From an uncultured Oscillospiraceae bacterium (GTDB taxonomy: Bacteria > Bacillota > Clostridia > Oscillospirales > Oscillospiraceae), in NCBI GenBank assembly GCA_934668295.1, contig CAKUND010000106.1:1-6444 (forward strand): a stretch of 6,444 nt of DNA, read 5' to 3'. A model generated the notes under the pieces. That model did not search any database and was not told the origin of the DNA. It saw only the letters and a program-made list of their open reading frames with translations. The position numbers were made by a program, and so were the translations under genes. This document shows, one piece after another, positions 1-6,444 of this stretch (the first letter of the stretch is position 1; every line of letters starts with the position of its first letter).

Positions 1-620
1 GCGCGGATGACGCGCACGCCGGACAGATTTTCCTGCGCCGCGCCGGTCACGCCGTCGAGCCGCGTCTGCACGCGCCGGTAGAGCGGGATGCAGCTGAGCA
101 TGATAGCGAAGACCACGGCAAAGAGCGCCGGGATCGCCACAGCGAAGATCAGAGCCGATTTCGTATCGATGGTAAAGGCCATGATCATCGCGCCGAAGAC
201 CACGATAGGCGAACGCAGCAGCAGCCGGAGTGTCAGATTGAGGCCCGTCTGCACCTGATTCATGTCGCTCGTCATGCGCGTGACGAGCGTGGCCGTGCCG
301 AGCCGGTCAAGCTCGGCGTAGGACAGCGACTGGATATGCGCAAAGAGCGCATGACGCAGGCGGCCCGTCGCGCCGGTCGCGGCCTTGGCGGAAAAATACT
401 GCGCGCACGTGGCACTGGCGAAGCCGCAAAGCCCGAGTCCGGCCAGCACGAGGCATTTTTTCAGGATATACGCCGTATCGCCGGACGAAATGCCGACGTC
501 GATGATATCCGCCATGATGAGCGGCACGAGCAGCTCAAACGCGGCCTCGAGCAGCTTGAAGCACGGGGCCAGAATGGCCTGCAGGCGGTAGGGCCGCAGG
601 TAAACAAGCAGTTTTTTCAT
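1..620 (-). CDS. ABC exporter half-transporter, N-terminal membrane domain (partial, 3' end outside window)
   Basis: This is the first 206 codons of a type IV ABC exporter, in which a six-helix membrane domain is followed by an ATPase domain. The ATPase part lies beyond the left edge. The protein begins MKKLLVYLRPYR, a typical start for this family. Hydrophobic segments at about residues 15-37, 55-76, 133-153 and 156-178 fit TM1-TM4. The stretch around 112-145 (LVTRMTSDMNQVQ, then LRLLLRSPIVVFGAMIMAF) and the later QENLSGVRVIR are hallmarks of the YheI/YheH and LmrCD-like heterodimeric multidrug exporters of Firmicutes. That similarity is family knowledge; the substrate cannot be read. The ATG at 620 follows the permease stop by 24 bases, and a purine-rich stretch (AGAAAGAGAAG) precedes it, so it is probably cotranscribed. 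Such proteins usually work as heterodimers, so a second half-transporter gene may follow outside the window. Confidence 0.93.
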   Translation of the reverse strand, partial: MKKLLVYLRPYRLQAILAPCFKLLEAAFELLVPLIMADIIDVGISSGDTAYILKKCLVLAGLGLCGFASATCAQYFSAKAATGATGRLRHALFAHIQSLSYAELDRLGTATLVTRMTSDMNQVQTGLNLTLRLLLRSPIVVFGAMIMAFTIDTKSALIFAVAIPALFAVVFAIMLSCIPLYRRVQTRLDGVTGAAQENLSGVRVIR

Positions 621-644
621 GGGTTGTTTCTTCTCTTTCTTCTG

Positions 645-3600
645 CTATTCAATGGATTTGAGCGCCTGCGACATATCGATTGTGCGGATCTTCCGCCGCA
701 GGGCAAGATTGACAAGCAGACCGAACACCAGCGTCAGCGCGGCCGAGATGAGATAGCTCAGCGGCGCGACGCGCACATCGAAGCACATGAGATCGATCTT
801 GATCTGCCCCATGACATACGCGTGCAGCAGCTTTCCCATCGGAAGGCCCACAAGCGCGCCCAGCACGGTCAGGATGATGTTCTCGCGGAAGACGTAGCGG
901 TTCGTCTCGCCGTCGTAGAAGCCGAGCACCTTGATGGTCGCGATCTCTCGTTCGCGCTCGGTGATGTTGATGTTCGTGAGATTATACAGCACGATGAACG
1001 CCAGCGCCGCCGCGCCCAGCACGACGACCAGCACGATATACCGCAGACTCTGCATCATCGTCGCCACACGGCTGCGGAACTCAAGGCTGAGGGTAACAGC
1101 CGCCGCATTTTTCGCGCCCGCAAGCGAGGCGGAGGCCGCCTGCGCGTCCTCGTCCGTCCGGTAGTTGAGCCATGCGGCCTCGTATCCGGGCGCTTCGCCG
1201 AAGACGTCCTGCCAGGTAGTCTGCGTCAGATAGACATAATTATAAACATAGTTTTCAAACACGGCCTCGACGGTCAGCTCCGTCCGGCGCAGATCGCTCG
1301 TCTGCAGGGTGATGGTGCCGCCTGCCGACAAATGCAGCGCCTGCGCAAGTCCGCGGCTGATGATGCAGCCACCGTCCTGCGGATAGGGAACCGGCGCTTT
1401 TTCCTGCGTGTGCAGATCAATGAAGCCGTCCACGCTTCCCGACTCCGGGCAGACGACGTTCGTCGTCTTGACCGTGCCGCCGGAGGAGGCGTCCAGACTC
1501 TTTTCCGCGACGAACAGACAGCCCTCTGCATCGCTTTCGTCACAGACGGTGAGGAAGTCCTCGCGCTCGCTGCCGCTCAGCGCGTGCTGGAAGGTCACGG
1601 CGGCGTCGTAGCGGGTGATCTCGTCGTACTGGTATTCAACGACGCTGCTGATGGAGTCCTGAATGCCGAAGCCCGTGATGAGCAGGGCCGTGCAGCCACC
1701 AATGCCGATCATCATCATGACCATGCGCTTTTTAAAGCGCAGGATGTTCCGGATGGAGACCTTGTGCAGAAACGGGATCCGGTTCCAGAGGAAGGGGAGC
1801 CGTTCAAGCAGAATGCGCTTGCCTGCCTTCGGGGCTTTGGGGCGGATGAGCTCCGCCGCAGGCTGCCGCAGCTCGGCATGTACGACGTACCAGGTCGTGC
1901 CGAGCGCGCACAGCAGGTATGCGCCTGCCGAAATGAGCGCGAGCGGCCAGTCGAAGGCATACAGGATGCCAGTGAAGCCGTACATGATATTATAGGCGTG
2001 CCAGATCATCTTCGGCAGGAAATACGAGCCTGCCGCAATGCCGAGCACGCAGCCGAGGATCGAGGCGATCCCAGCGTAAAGGAAGTACTGCGACAAAATC
2101 GCGCCGTTGGAGTACCCCAGCGCCTTTAAAACGCCCGCTTGCGTCCGCTGCTCGTCGACCATGCGGGTCATGGTCGTGATGCAGACCAGCGCGGCCACAG
2201 CGAAGAAAAACAGCGGGAATACGCTGGATACGCCGCGCACGATGTCGGAATCGCTCTCAAAGCAGGCGTAGCCGACGTTGCTGCTGCGGTCCAGTACGAA
2301 TACGTCCGGGTCCTCGAGCTTTGCAAGCTCCTCCTCGCCGTCCTGATATTCCTGCTCGGCATCCGCGATCTTCCGTTCGCCGTCGGCAAGTTCCTGCTTC
2401 GCGTCGGCAAGCGTCTGTTCGCCGTCAGCGATCTGCTGCTTCGCGTCAGCCAGCTCCTGTTCGGCGTCGGCGATCCGCGTTTCAGCTTCGGCTCTGCCGG
2501 TGTAATAGTCCGTCCAGCCGTCGGCAAGCTCCTGCTTCGCGTCGGCAAGCTCCTGCTCGCCGTCTTCCAGCTCCTGCTTCGCATCTTCCAGTTCCTGCTG
2601 CTTTTCTTCCAGCGTTTTTTTCGCCTCGTCCAGCTTTTTCTGGTTTTCCCGGATCGACTGGCTTGCGGAGGCGCTGGCAGCGCTCAGCTCCGCCTGACCG
2701 CTTTCGAGCGACTTCTTTCCCTCGTCGATCTGGGCCTGCGCCTGATCGAGCTGCGCGAAGGCGGCGCTCAGCTGGGTCTGCTGCGCGGCCGCTTCCTCCT
2801 GCGAGATCGCGCCGTCGGCAAGCGCCGCATCCAGCTGCGCCTGCTGCGTCTGCAGCGCCGTCCGCTGTGCGTCCAGCTGCGTCTGATTGGCCGTGAGCTG
2901 TGCGCGCGCCTGATCGAGCTGCGCGGAGGCAGCGCTCAGCTCGTTCTGCGCGTTGGCTGTCGCCTTTTCAAATTCGGCGCTGTTCTTTTCATATTCCGAC
3001 TGTCCGTCGGCAAGCTGCTTTTCGCCGTCCTCCAGCTCTTTTTTCGCGTCCGCGAGCTTCTGCTCGTTTTCCTCGATCGTTTTCTGCCCGTCGGTGAGCT
3101 TCTGCCACGCGTCCGCCAGCTCTGCCTGCGTCTCACGCTTCGCGTCGGCCAGCGTTTCTTCGCCGTCCTGATAGGCCTGCTTCGCGTCGGCAAGCTCCTG
3201 CTCGGCGTCGGCGAGCTTCTGCCGGGCATCGTCCAGCTCCTGCTGCTTCTCGTCGAGTGTTTCGCGCGCGTCGGCCAGCGTCTGCGCGGCCTCGTCATGG
3301 AGTCTGCAGCTGCGCGCGTTGGCCGCGCGTTCGGCAAGCTGCGTGACCCACGGCTCAGCAGCGTCAATGCAGGCGGTATACTCGTCGGAATAGACCTCGC
3401 CCTGCCGGTCTGCCAGCCGCAGATAAAGCGCCGTATCATATTCCAGCGCAAACGCGTCCGGCAGGATGTATACGAACGACGAGAGCGTTCCGCTGCCGAT
3501 GGAGGTGCTGCCGCGTTCGTAGTTGATGTACAGGACGCTCTTGGCGATGCCGACGATGGTGAATTCCCGCCGGGTAAAGCTGTCCAGCGTGTCCGCGTCG

Positions 3601-4046
3601 TTCTCTCCGGTCAGGACGACCGTTTTGCCGAGATCCTTTTCGGAATACAGCAGCCCGTCGGCCAGACATTCGTCCGCCGTCTGCGGCAGTCTGCCGTATT
3701 TGAGCCCCGGAAGGTCGATCTGCGCGGGCAGAGACAAAAATCTGCACGGCTTTGCTGTGCCGTCCGCGACGGACGCGAGCGCGTCCGCACTCTTTTCTCC
3801 CTCGCAGGCTGCCACGCGCGCATCGGCGGCAAGCGCCTGCGCGTCCGCCTCGTCAAAGCCGATGGTGCTGACCAGCCGGAAGTCGTACATCCGGTGCGTC
3901 TCGGCATAGTCGTCCAGCGTATGTACCATCGCCGTCTTTGTCAGCCGCAGGCCGCAGAAGAAGCCCACGCCCAGCGCGACGATCGCCGCGATCGCCAGAA
4001 ACCGGCCGAGACTGCCGCGGATCTGGCGCAATGTCAGCTTCAGCAT
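645..4046 (-). CDS. Large FtsX/MacB-type ABC transporter permease with a long extracellular coiled coil
   Basis: A 1133-residue permease of the type VII (MacB/FtsX) class. It should couple ATP hydrolysis by the neighbouring ATPase to movement of extracellular domains. Numbering from M at 4046, TM1 is about 16-35, followed by a first extracellular domain (36-607). Residues about 250-577 of this domain are heptad-repeat coiled coil of the ELADAKQELADGE type. TM2-4 lie at about 608-629, 652-676 and 700-722, with an FtsX-type loop (RTQAGVLKALGYSNGAI) after TM2. A cytoplasmic linker leads to TM5 (775-795), then a second extracellular domain (796-1002). TM6-8 lie at about 1003-1026, 1056-1080 and 1095-1117, with a second FtsX loop (REREIATIKVLGFYDGE). 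This is the 1+3 helix MacB unit present twice in one chain. An upstream in-frame ATG at 4094 would add 16 residues that lie inside the ATPase gene and look like out-of-frame read-through. The ATG at 4046 starts on the membrane-anchor sequence, five bases after the ATPase stop, with GGTGA just upstream, which suggests translational coupling. The substrate is unknown; cell-wall hydrolase control, lipid handling and peptide export or sensing are all possible. Confidence 0.93.
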   Translation of the reverse strand: MLKLTLRQIRGSLGRFLAIAAIVALGVGFFCGLRLTKTAMVHTLDDYAETHRMYDFRLVSTIGFDEADAQALAADARVAACEGEKSADALASVADGTAKPCRFLSLPAQIDLPGLKYGRLPQTADECLADGLLYSEKDLGKTVVLTGENDADTLDSFTRREFTIVGIAKSVLYINYERGSTSIGSGTLSSFVYILPDAFALEYDTALYLRLADRQGEVYSDEYTACIDAAEPWVTQLAERAANARSCRLHDEAAQTLADARETLDEKQQELDDARQKLADAEQELADAKQAYQDGEETLADAKRETQAELADAWQKLTDGQKTIEENEQKLADAKKELEDGEKQLADGQSEYEKNSAEFEKATANAQNELSAASAQLDQARAQLTANQTQLDAQRTALQTQQAQLDAALADGAISQEEAAAQQTQLSAAFAQLDQAQAQIDEGKKSLESGQAELSAASASASQSIRENQKKLDEAKKTLEEKQQELEDAKQELEDGEQELADAKQELADGWTDYYTGRAEAETRIADAEQELADAKQQIADGEQTLADAKQELADGERKIADAEQEYQDGEEELAKLEDPDVFVLDRSSNVGYACFESDSDIVRGVSSVFPLFFFAVAALVCITTMTRMVDEQRTQAGVLKALGYSNGAILSQYFLYAGIASILGCVLGIAAGSYFLPKMIWHAYNIMYGFTGILYAFDWPLALISAGAYLLCALGTTWYVVHAELRQPAAELIRPKAPKAGKRILLERLPFLWNRIPFLHKVSIRNILRFKKRMVMMMIGIGGCTALLITGFGIQDSISSVVEYQYDEITRYDAAVTFQHALSGSEREDFLTVCDESDAEGCLFVAEKSLDASSGGTVKTTNVVCPESGSVDGFIDLHTQEKAPVPYPQDGGCIISRGLAQALHLSAGGTITLQTSDLRRTELTVEAVFENYVYNYVYLTQTTWQDVFGEAPGYEAAWLNYRTDEDAQAASASLAGAKNAAAVTLSLEFRSRVATMMQSLRYIVLVVVLGAAALAFIVLYNLTNINITEREREIATIKVLGFYDGETNRYVFRENIILTVLGALVGLPMGKLLHAYVMGQIKIDLMCFDVRVAPLSYLISAALTLVFGLLVNLALRRKIRTIDMSQALKSIE
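2316..3299 (-). repeat. Degenerate 21-bp repeats encoding the permease coiled coil
   Basis: This part of the permease gene is built from imperfect 21-base units, each encoding one heptad of the ELADAKQ / ELADGEQ type. On the plus strand the unit reads roughly GTCGGCAAGCTCCTGCTTCGC. Near-identical adjacent copies start at 2520 and 2541, and related ones lie near 2382-2420 and 3186-3230. The central part (about 2650-2960) is more diverged and encodes alanine- and glutamine-rich heptads. About 47 heptads are encoded in total. The reading frame stays open throughout, so the repeat is coding and not a separate element. Confidence 0.85.
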
Positions 4047-4051
4047 ACCCG

Positions 4052-4756
4052 TCACCACTCGATGCTTTCCACCGGCACAGGCGCGTCGCAGCACCGCACG
4101 TCGGTGATCTGTCCGCTCTTGACGCGGATCACGCGGTCAGCCATGGCGGTCAGGGCGGAATTGTGCGTGATGATGACGACGGTCATACCGTTTTCCCGGC
4201 TCTGATGCTGCAGCAGCGCGAGGATCTGCTTGCCGGTCTGATAGTCGAGCGCGCCGGTCGGCTCGTCGCACAGCAAAAGCCGCGGCCGCTTGGCCAGCGC
4301 CCGCGCGATGGCGACGCGCTGCTGCTCGCCGCCGGAGAGCTGCGCGGGGAAATTCTGCATGCGCTCGCCAAGCCCGACCTGCCGCAGAACCTCGTCCGCC
4401 GGGATGGGATTTTTGCAAAGCTGGCTTGCGATCTGCACGTTTTCCAGCGCCGTCATATTGGGAAGCAGATTATAAAACTGAAATACGAAGCCGACCTCGT
4501 GCCGGCGGTAGGCCGTCAGACGCCTGCGGTCGTAGCCCGCGACGTCTTCCCCCGCCAGCAGCACATGACCGGAGGAAAGCCGGTCCATGCCGCCGAGAAT
4601 GTTTAAAAGTGTCGTCTTGCCCGCGCCGGACTGCCCGACGATCACACAGATCTCGCCCTCCGTGATCGTAAAGGAGGCGTCCTTCAGCGCGTCGATGCGC
4701 ACATCGCCCATCTGATAGGTCTTGCAGACATGATCGAACACCACGAAATCCTGCAC
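4052..4756 (-). CDS. ABC transporter ATP-binding protein, LolD/MacB family
   Basis: A complete ABC ATPase of 234 residues, the usual length for stand-alone LolD/MacB/FtsE-type subunits. Counting from the GTG start, Walker A GQSGAGKT is at 41-48, the Q-loop glutamine at 93, the signature LSGGEQQR at 140-147, Walker B RLLLCDEP at 159-166 with catalytic Glu165, the D-loop ALD at 169-171 and the switch histidine at 198 (IITHN). All catalytic elements are present, so it should be active. It powers the large permease encoded five bases downstream, and the class matches that permease's MacB/FtsX fold. The start needs a choice. TTG at 4762 lies only two bases from the strong AGGGGG, whereas GTG at 4756 lies eight bases from it, so GTG is preferred; the two differ by two residues. 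It is the first gene of the visible operon. There is no regulator gene next to it. Confidence 0.95.
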   Translation of the reverse strand: MQDFVVFDHVCKTYQMGDVRIDALKDASFTITEGEICVIVGQSGAGKTTLLNILGGMDRLSSGHVLLAGEDVAGYDRRRLTAYRRHEVGFVFQFYNLLPNMTALENVQIASQLCKNPIPADEVLRQVGLGERMQNFPAQLSGGEQQRVAIARALAKRPRLLLCDEPTGALDYQTGKQILALLQHQSRENGMTVVIITHNSALTAMADRVIRVKSGQITDVRCCDAPVPVESIEW

Positions 4757-4764
4757 ACCCAAAA

Positions 4765-4770
4765 CCCCCT
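4765..4770 (-). promoter_or_regulatory. Ribosome binding site that decides the ATPase start
   Basis: On the minus strand AGGGGG is followed by eight bases and then GTG at 4756. The competing TTG at 4762 is only two bases away, too close for normal initiation. This supports the GTG start. Confidence 0.65.
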
Positions 4771-4853
4771 CTGATAAATTGCTTTCAAATCCTTATTATT
4801 GCATACCGTTTCCCGTTTTGCTTGAATAAACCATGAACTAAAAATACTTTTTC

Positions 4854-4882
4854 TTGCTTTTGATCCGGATGGATGCTAGTAT
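4854..4882 (+). promoter_or_regulatory. Probable sigma-A promoter with extended -10 for the NTPase-CYTH gene
   Basis: TTGCTT at 4854-4859 serves as a weak -35 (three of six consensus bases). A 17-base spacer separates it from TAGTAT at 4877-4882 (four of six), preceded by TGC at 4874-4876, which makes an extended -10. The spacing is ideal, and the site lies about 33 bases before the start codon in the AT-rich part of the window. The divergent leftward operon must start in the same roughly 150-base gap. AATAAT on the minus strand at 4800-4795 is a possible -10 for it, but no good -35 sits at proper spacing. The 9-mer TAAAAATAC occurs twice on the plus strand (4839-4847 and 4882-4890). Confidence 0.5.
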
Positions 4883-4900
4883 AAAAATACAACAAACGAG

Positions 4901-4906
4901 AAGGAG
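4901..4906 (+). promoter_or_regulatory. Ribosome binding site of the NTPase-CYTH gene
   Basis: AAGGAG lies eight bases before the TTG at 4915. This near-ideal site supports the TTG as the true start; the first downstream ATG in this frame would remove the P-loop. Confidence 0.8.
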
Positions 4907-4914
4907 CGGTCCTT

Positions 4915-6021
4915 TTGGCAAAACAGATCACGCGGATCGTGCTGACCGGCGGGCCTGCCGCGGGCAAGACGACGCTTATCAGCCGTATTTTAAAGGAATT
5001 CAAGCAGGACGAGGGCTGGAAGGTCATTACCATCCCCGAAACCGCGACGGAGCTCATCTCCGGCTTCGGCATCAAGCCCTTCGGCGGGTGCGTGTCCATG
5101 CTGGATTTTCAGGATTTTGTCGTTTCCGACCAGCTGCACAAGGAGCAGCTTGCGCTCAAGGCTGCGCAGATGGTGCCGGAGGAGCATGTCATCGTGCTGT
5201 ACGACCGGGCGCTCTTTGACGACAAGGCCTATATCTCCGACGAGGAGTTCCGACAGGTGCTCGCGCGCTTCGGCCTGACCGAGCAGCAGGCGCTTTCCCA
5301 CTACGATACGGTCCTGCACCTTGTTTCCTGCGCCAAGGGCGCGGAATTTGCCTATAATTTCGGCAACGAGGCACGCTATGAGCCGCTGGAGCTCGCGCGG
5401 GAAAAGGACGATCTGACGCTGCGCGCATGGCGTGCGCATCCGAATCTGCGCGTGATCGACAACTCCGTAGACTTTGAGGACAAGATCGCGCGCGGCCTGC
5501 GCGCGGTCTACGAGGCCCTTGGCCGGCCCACGCAGCAGGAGGTCTGGCACAAATATCTCATCGTGCTGCCCACGCTCCAGACGCTTGAGCAGACGTATCA
5601 CGCCGCCAGCATCGACATGATGCAGACCTACCTGACCCGCGCCAATCCCAATATCGTCCGCCGCGTCCGCCAGCAGAAAAACGGCGGGGATTATCTCTAT
5701 TTCTACACGGAGAAGCGCACGACCGGCTCCGGCCAGTGGGAGACGGAAAAGCCGATCTCCGAAAAGGAGTACATCCGATATCTCATGGAGGGCGACACGA
5801 GCCTGCACACCGTCCATAAGACAAAGTACCGCTTCGTCTATAACGGCTGCCGGTTCGAGATCGATGTGTATCCGTTCTCGCAGGACCGGGCCATCATGCG
5901 CGCCGCGCTGCCGGAAAACGCGCCCGTGCTCACCGCGCCGCCCGAGATCACCGTGCTGCGCGAGGTCACCGGTGATCCTGCCTACAAAAATCGCCAGCTG
6001 GCCAAAAATCAGAGATTGTAA
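4915..6021 (+). CDS. P-loop NTPase (AAA_28/NadR-like) fused to a CYTH domain, TTD14-like architecture
   Basis: A complete 368-residue cytoplasmic protein with no signal peptide or membrane helix. The N-terminal domain (about 5-200) has a Walker A, TGGPAAGKTT, at 11-20. It also has a conserved-looking PETATELI stretch at 41-48, a Walker B-like strand ending in an Asp-Arg pair (VIVLYDRALFDDKAY, 92-106), and an arginine-containing lid region at about 152-172. This resembles the AAA_28/NadR kinase-like group. The C-terminal part (about 207-330) shows the order of CYTH elements: HKYLIVLP (212-219), QTYL (237-240), RRVRQQ (249-254), YFYTEKR (262-268), ISEKEYIRYL (281-290), HKTKYRF (301-307) and FEIDVYPF (314-321). 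CYTH domains bind triphosphates, nucleotides or phosphorylated metabolites in a charged tunnel. The same pairing occurs in eukaryotic TTD14, reported to bind GTP and phospholipid. The first strand reads E-V-W-H-K where catalytic CYTH enzymes have ExExK, so one metal-binding Glu is replaced by Trp. The reaction and substrate are unknown. It starts at TTG with a strong ribosome binding site, has its own promoter, and appears monocistronic. Confidence 0.9.
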   Translation: MAKQITRIVLTGGPAAGKTTLISRILKEFKQDEGWKVITIPETATELISGFGIKPFGGCVSMLDFQDFVVSDQLHKEQLALKAAQMVPEEHVIVLYDRALFDDKAYISDEEFRQVLARFGLTEQQALSHYDTVLHLVSCAKGAEFAYNFGNEARYEPLELAREKDDLTLRAWRAHPNLRVIDNSVDFEDKIARGLRAVYEALGRPTQQEVWHKYLIVLPTLQTLEQTYHAASIDMMQTYLTRANPNIVRRVRQQKNGGDYLYFYTEKRTTGSGQWETEKPISEKEYIRYLMEGDTSLHTVHKTKYRFVYNGCRFEIDVYPFSQDRAIMRAALPENAPVLTAPPEITVLREVTGDPAYKNRQLAKNQRL

Positions 6022-6067
6022 AAAAACAGCCGCCCGCGTTTCAAAAGAACGCGGGCGGCGCTGTTTG
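6020..6067. terminator. Bidirectional intrinsic terminator between convergent genes
   Basis: A long GC-rich hairpin pairs 6024-6040 with 6048-6066 through a 7-base loop (TCAAAAG). There are 11 continuous base pairs, a 2-base bulge (6059-6060), then 6 more pairs. On the minus strand it is followed by a run of seven U residues (plus-strand A at 6020-6026, partly inside the stem), so it is strongest for transcription from prfC. On the plus strand only three U residues follow. The stop codon of the NTPase-CYTH gene (6019-6021) overlaps the A run. Confidence 0.88.
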
Positions 6068-6105
6068 TCAGAAAACTGGTTCCTGTGCACCTGCCTGACC
6101 GGCGC

Positions 6106-6444
6106 TTACTGCGCTGTCTCCGACAGCTCGAGGCCGGGGTTGCGCTTGAGGATGAAGTTGATCGACCACTGTGAGGCGAAGACCAGAAGACTCCGGCCGC
6201 GGTAGTCCTCGAGAAGCTCCGCGTCCGTGGACAGGTACAGATCCTTCAGGTCCGTGACCGGCGCCTTTGTGATGAACCGCAGCTGCTCATACGGCAGCTG
6301 CTGCATGCGCAGGTCGACGCCGTATTCTGATTTCATGCGGTATTGGAACACGTCAAACTGCAGCGTGCCGACGACGCCGACGATGACCTCCTCCATGCCG
6401 GAATTCGGCACCTTGAAGATCTGGATCGCGCCCTCCTGCGCGAT
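6106..6444 (-). CDS. prfC: Peptide chain release factor 3, C-terminal end (partial, 5' part outside window)
   Basis: The reading frame is open from the right edge to a TAA at 6106-6108 and encodes the last 112 residues of RF3. RF3 is the translational GTPase that helps release class I release factors from the ribosome after termination. The stretches IAQEGAIQIFK (at the window edge), VIVGVVGTLQFDVFQYRMKSEYGVDLRM and the following PYEQLRFIT are characteristic of RF3 domain III. The protein ends NPGLELSETAQ, as family members do after the RYP/RNP turn. The GTPase domain lies beyond the window. It converges on the NTPase-CYTH gene and ends about 40 bases before the shared terminator. A GTG at 6411 is an internal valine codon, not the start. 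Confidence 0.95.
   Translation of the reverse strand: MAQEGAIQIFKVPNSGMEEVIVGVVGTLQFDVFQYRMKSEYGVDLRMQQLPYEQLRFITKAPVTDLKDLYLSTDAELLEDYRGRSLLVFASQWSINFILKRNPGLELSETAQ

Noticed and set aside
336..2129. 597-codon open frame on the plus strand, antisense to the exporter and permease genes
   Set aside because: It is rich in Arg, Gln, His and Ala with no recognisable domain, crosses two well-supported minus-strand genes, and is what GC-rich codon use produces in an antisense frame.
2316..3299. Tandem repeats as a possible CRISPR or minisatellite
   Set aside because: Units are 21 bases with no unique spacers, stay in one frame, and encode regular heptads of a coiled coil.
4047..4094. Longer permease start at 4094
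   Set aside because: The extra 16 residues (MLRRACAGG...) overlap the ATPase gene and do not resemble a membrane-protein N-terminus, whereas the ATG at 4046 has proper spacing and begins at the TM1 region.
2139..4205. 688-codon open frame on the plus strand, antisense to the permease coiled coil
   Set aside because: Its repeated LLLRVGKLLLAV-type segments are simply the complement of the heptad repeats. It has no plausible start context, and the minus-strand frame has clear transporter motifs.
6024..6066. GC-rich inverted repeat as a mobile-element end or recombination site
   Set aside because: It lies between the ends of two convergent genes with an adjacent A/T run, so an intrinsic terminator explains it fully; there is no transposase or target duplication.
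4990..6090. 366-codon open frame on the minus strand, antisense to the NTPase-CYTH gene
   Set aside because: No family features. It would run through the terminator hairpin, and the plus strand frame has Walker A, CYTH elements and a strong ribosome binding site.

Overview
The window looks like a chromosomal segment of a GC-rich, Gram-positive anaerobe of the Clostridia, probably Oscillospiraceae/Ruminococcaceae-like. This rests on high GC with GC-rich third codon positions, purine-rich Shine-Dalgarno sites, TTG/GTG starts, and the style of the ABC transporter proteins. The lineage is an inference, not a sequence match. No tRNA, rRNA, CRISPR array, insertion sequence, integrase or phage gene was seen.

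Left part (1-4756, minus strand): a compact ABC-transporter operon read right to left. It starts with a LolD/MacB-type ATPase (4756-4052). Five bases later comes a very large FtsX/MacB-type permease (4046-645), and 24 bases after that the N-terminal half of an ABC exporter half-transporter with fused membrane and ATPase parts, cut by the window edge (620-1). The ATPase and large permease should form one type VII (mechanotransmission) ABC complex. The permease carries about 330 residues of heptad-repeat coiled coil in its first extracellular domain, probably folded as a long antiparallel hairpin outside the cell.

Middle (4757-4914): an AT-rich divergent intergenic region. A plausible extended -10 promoter and a perfect-looking ribosome binding site serve the rightward gene. 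No convincing promoter was found for the leftward operon.

Right part (4915-6444): a rightward gene for a two-domain protein, with an N-terminal P-loop NTPase of the AAA_28/NadR-like type and a C-terminal CYTH (triphosphate-tunnel) domain. This is the architecture of the eukaryotic TTD14 protein, and the bacterial form has no settled function. It converges on the 3' end of prfC (peptide chain release factor 3, minus strand, cut by the right edge). A strong hairpin between the two genes probably terminates transcription from both sides.

The points most worth follow-up are the mirror-like coiled-coil stalk of the permease and the NTPase-CYTH protein, whose CYTH metal-binding motif looks degenerate. 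Nothing in the window proves a new defence or mobile system.
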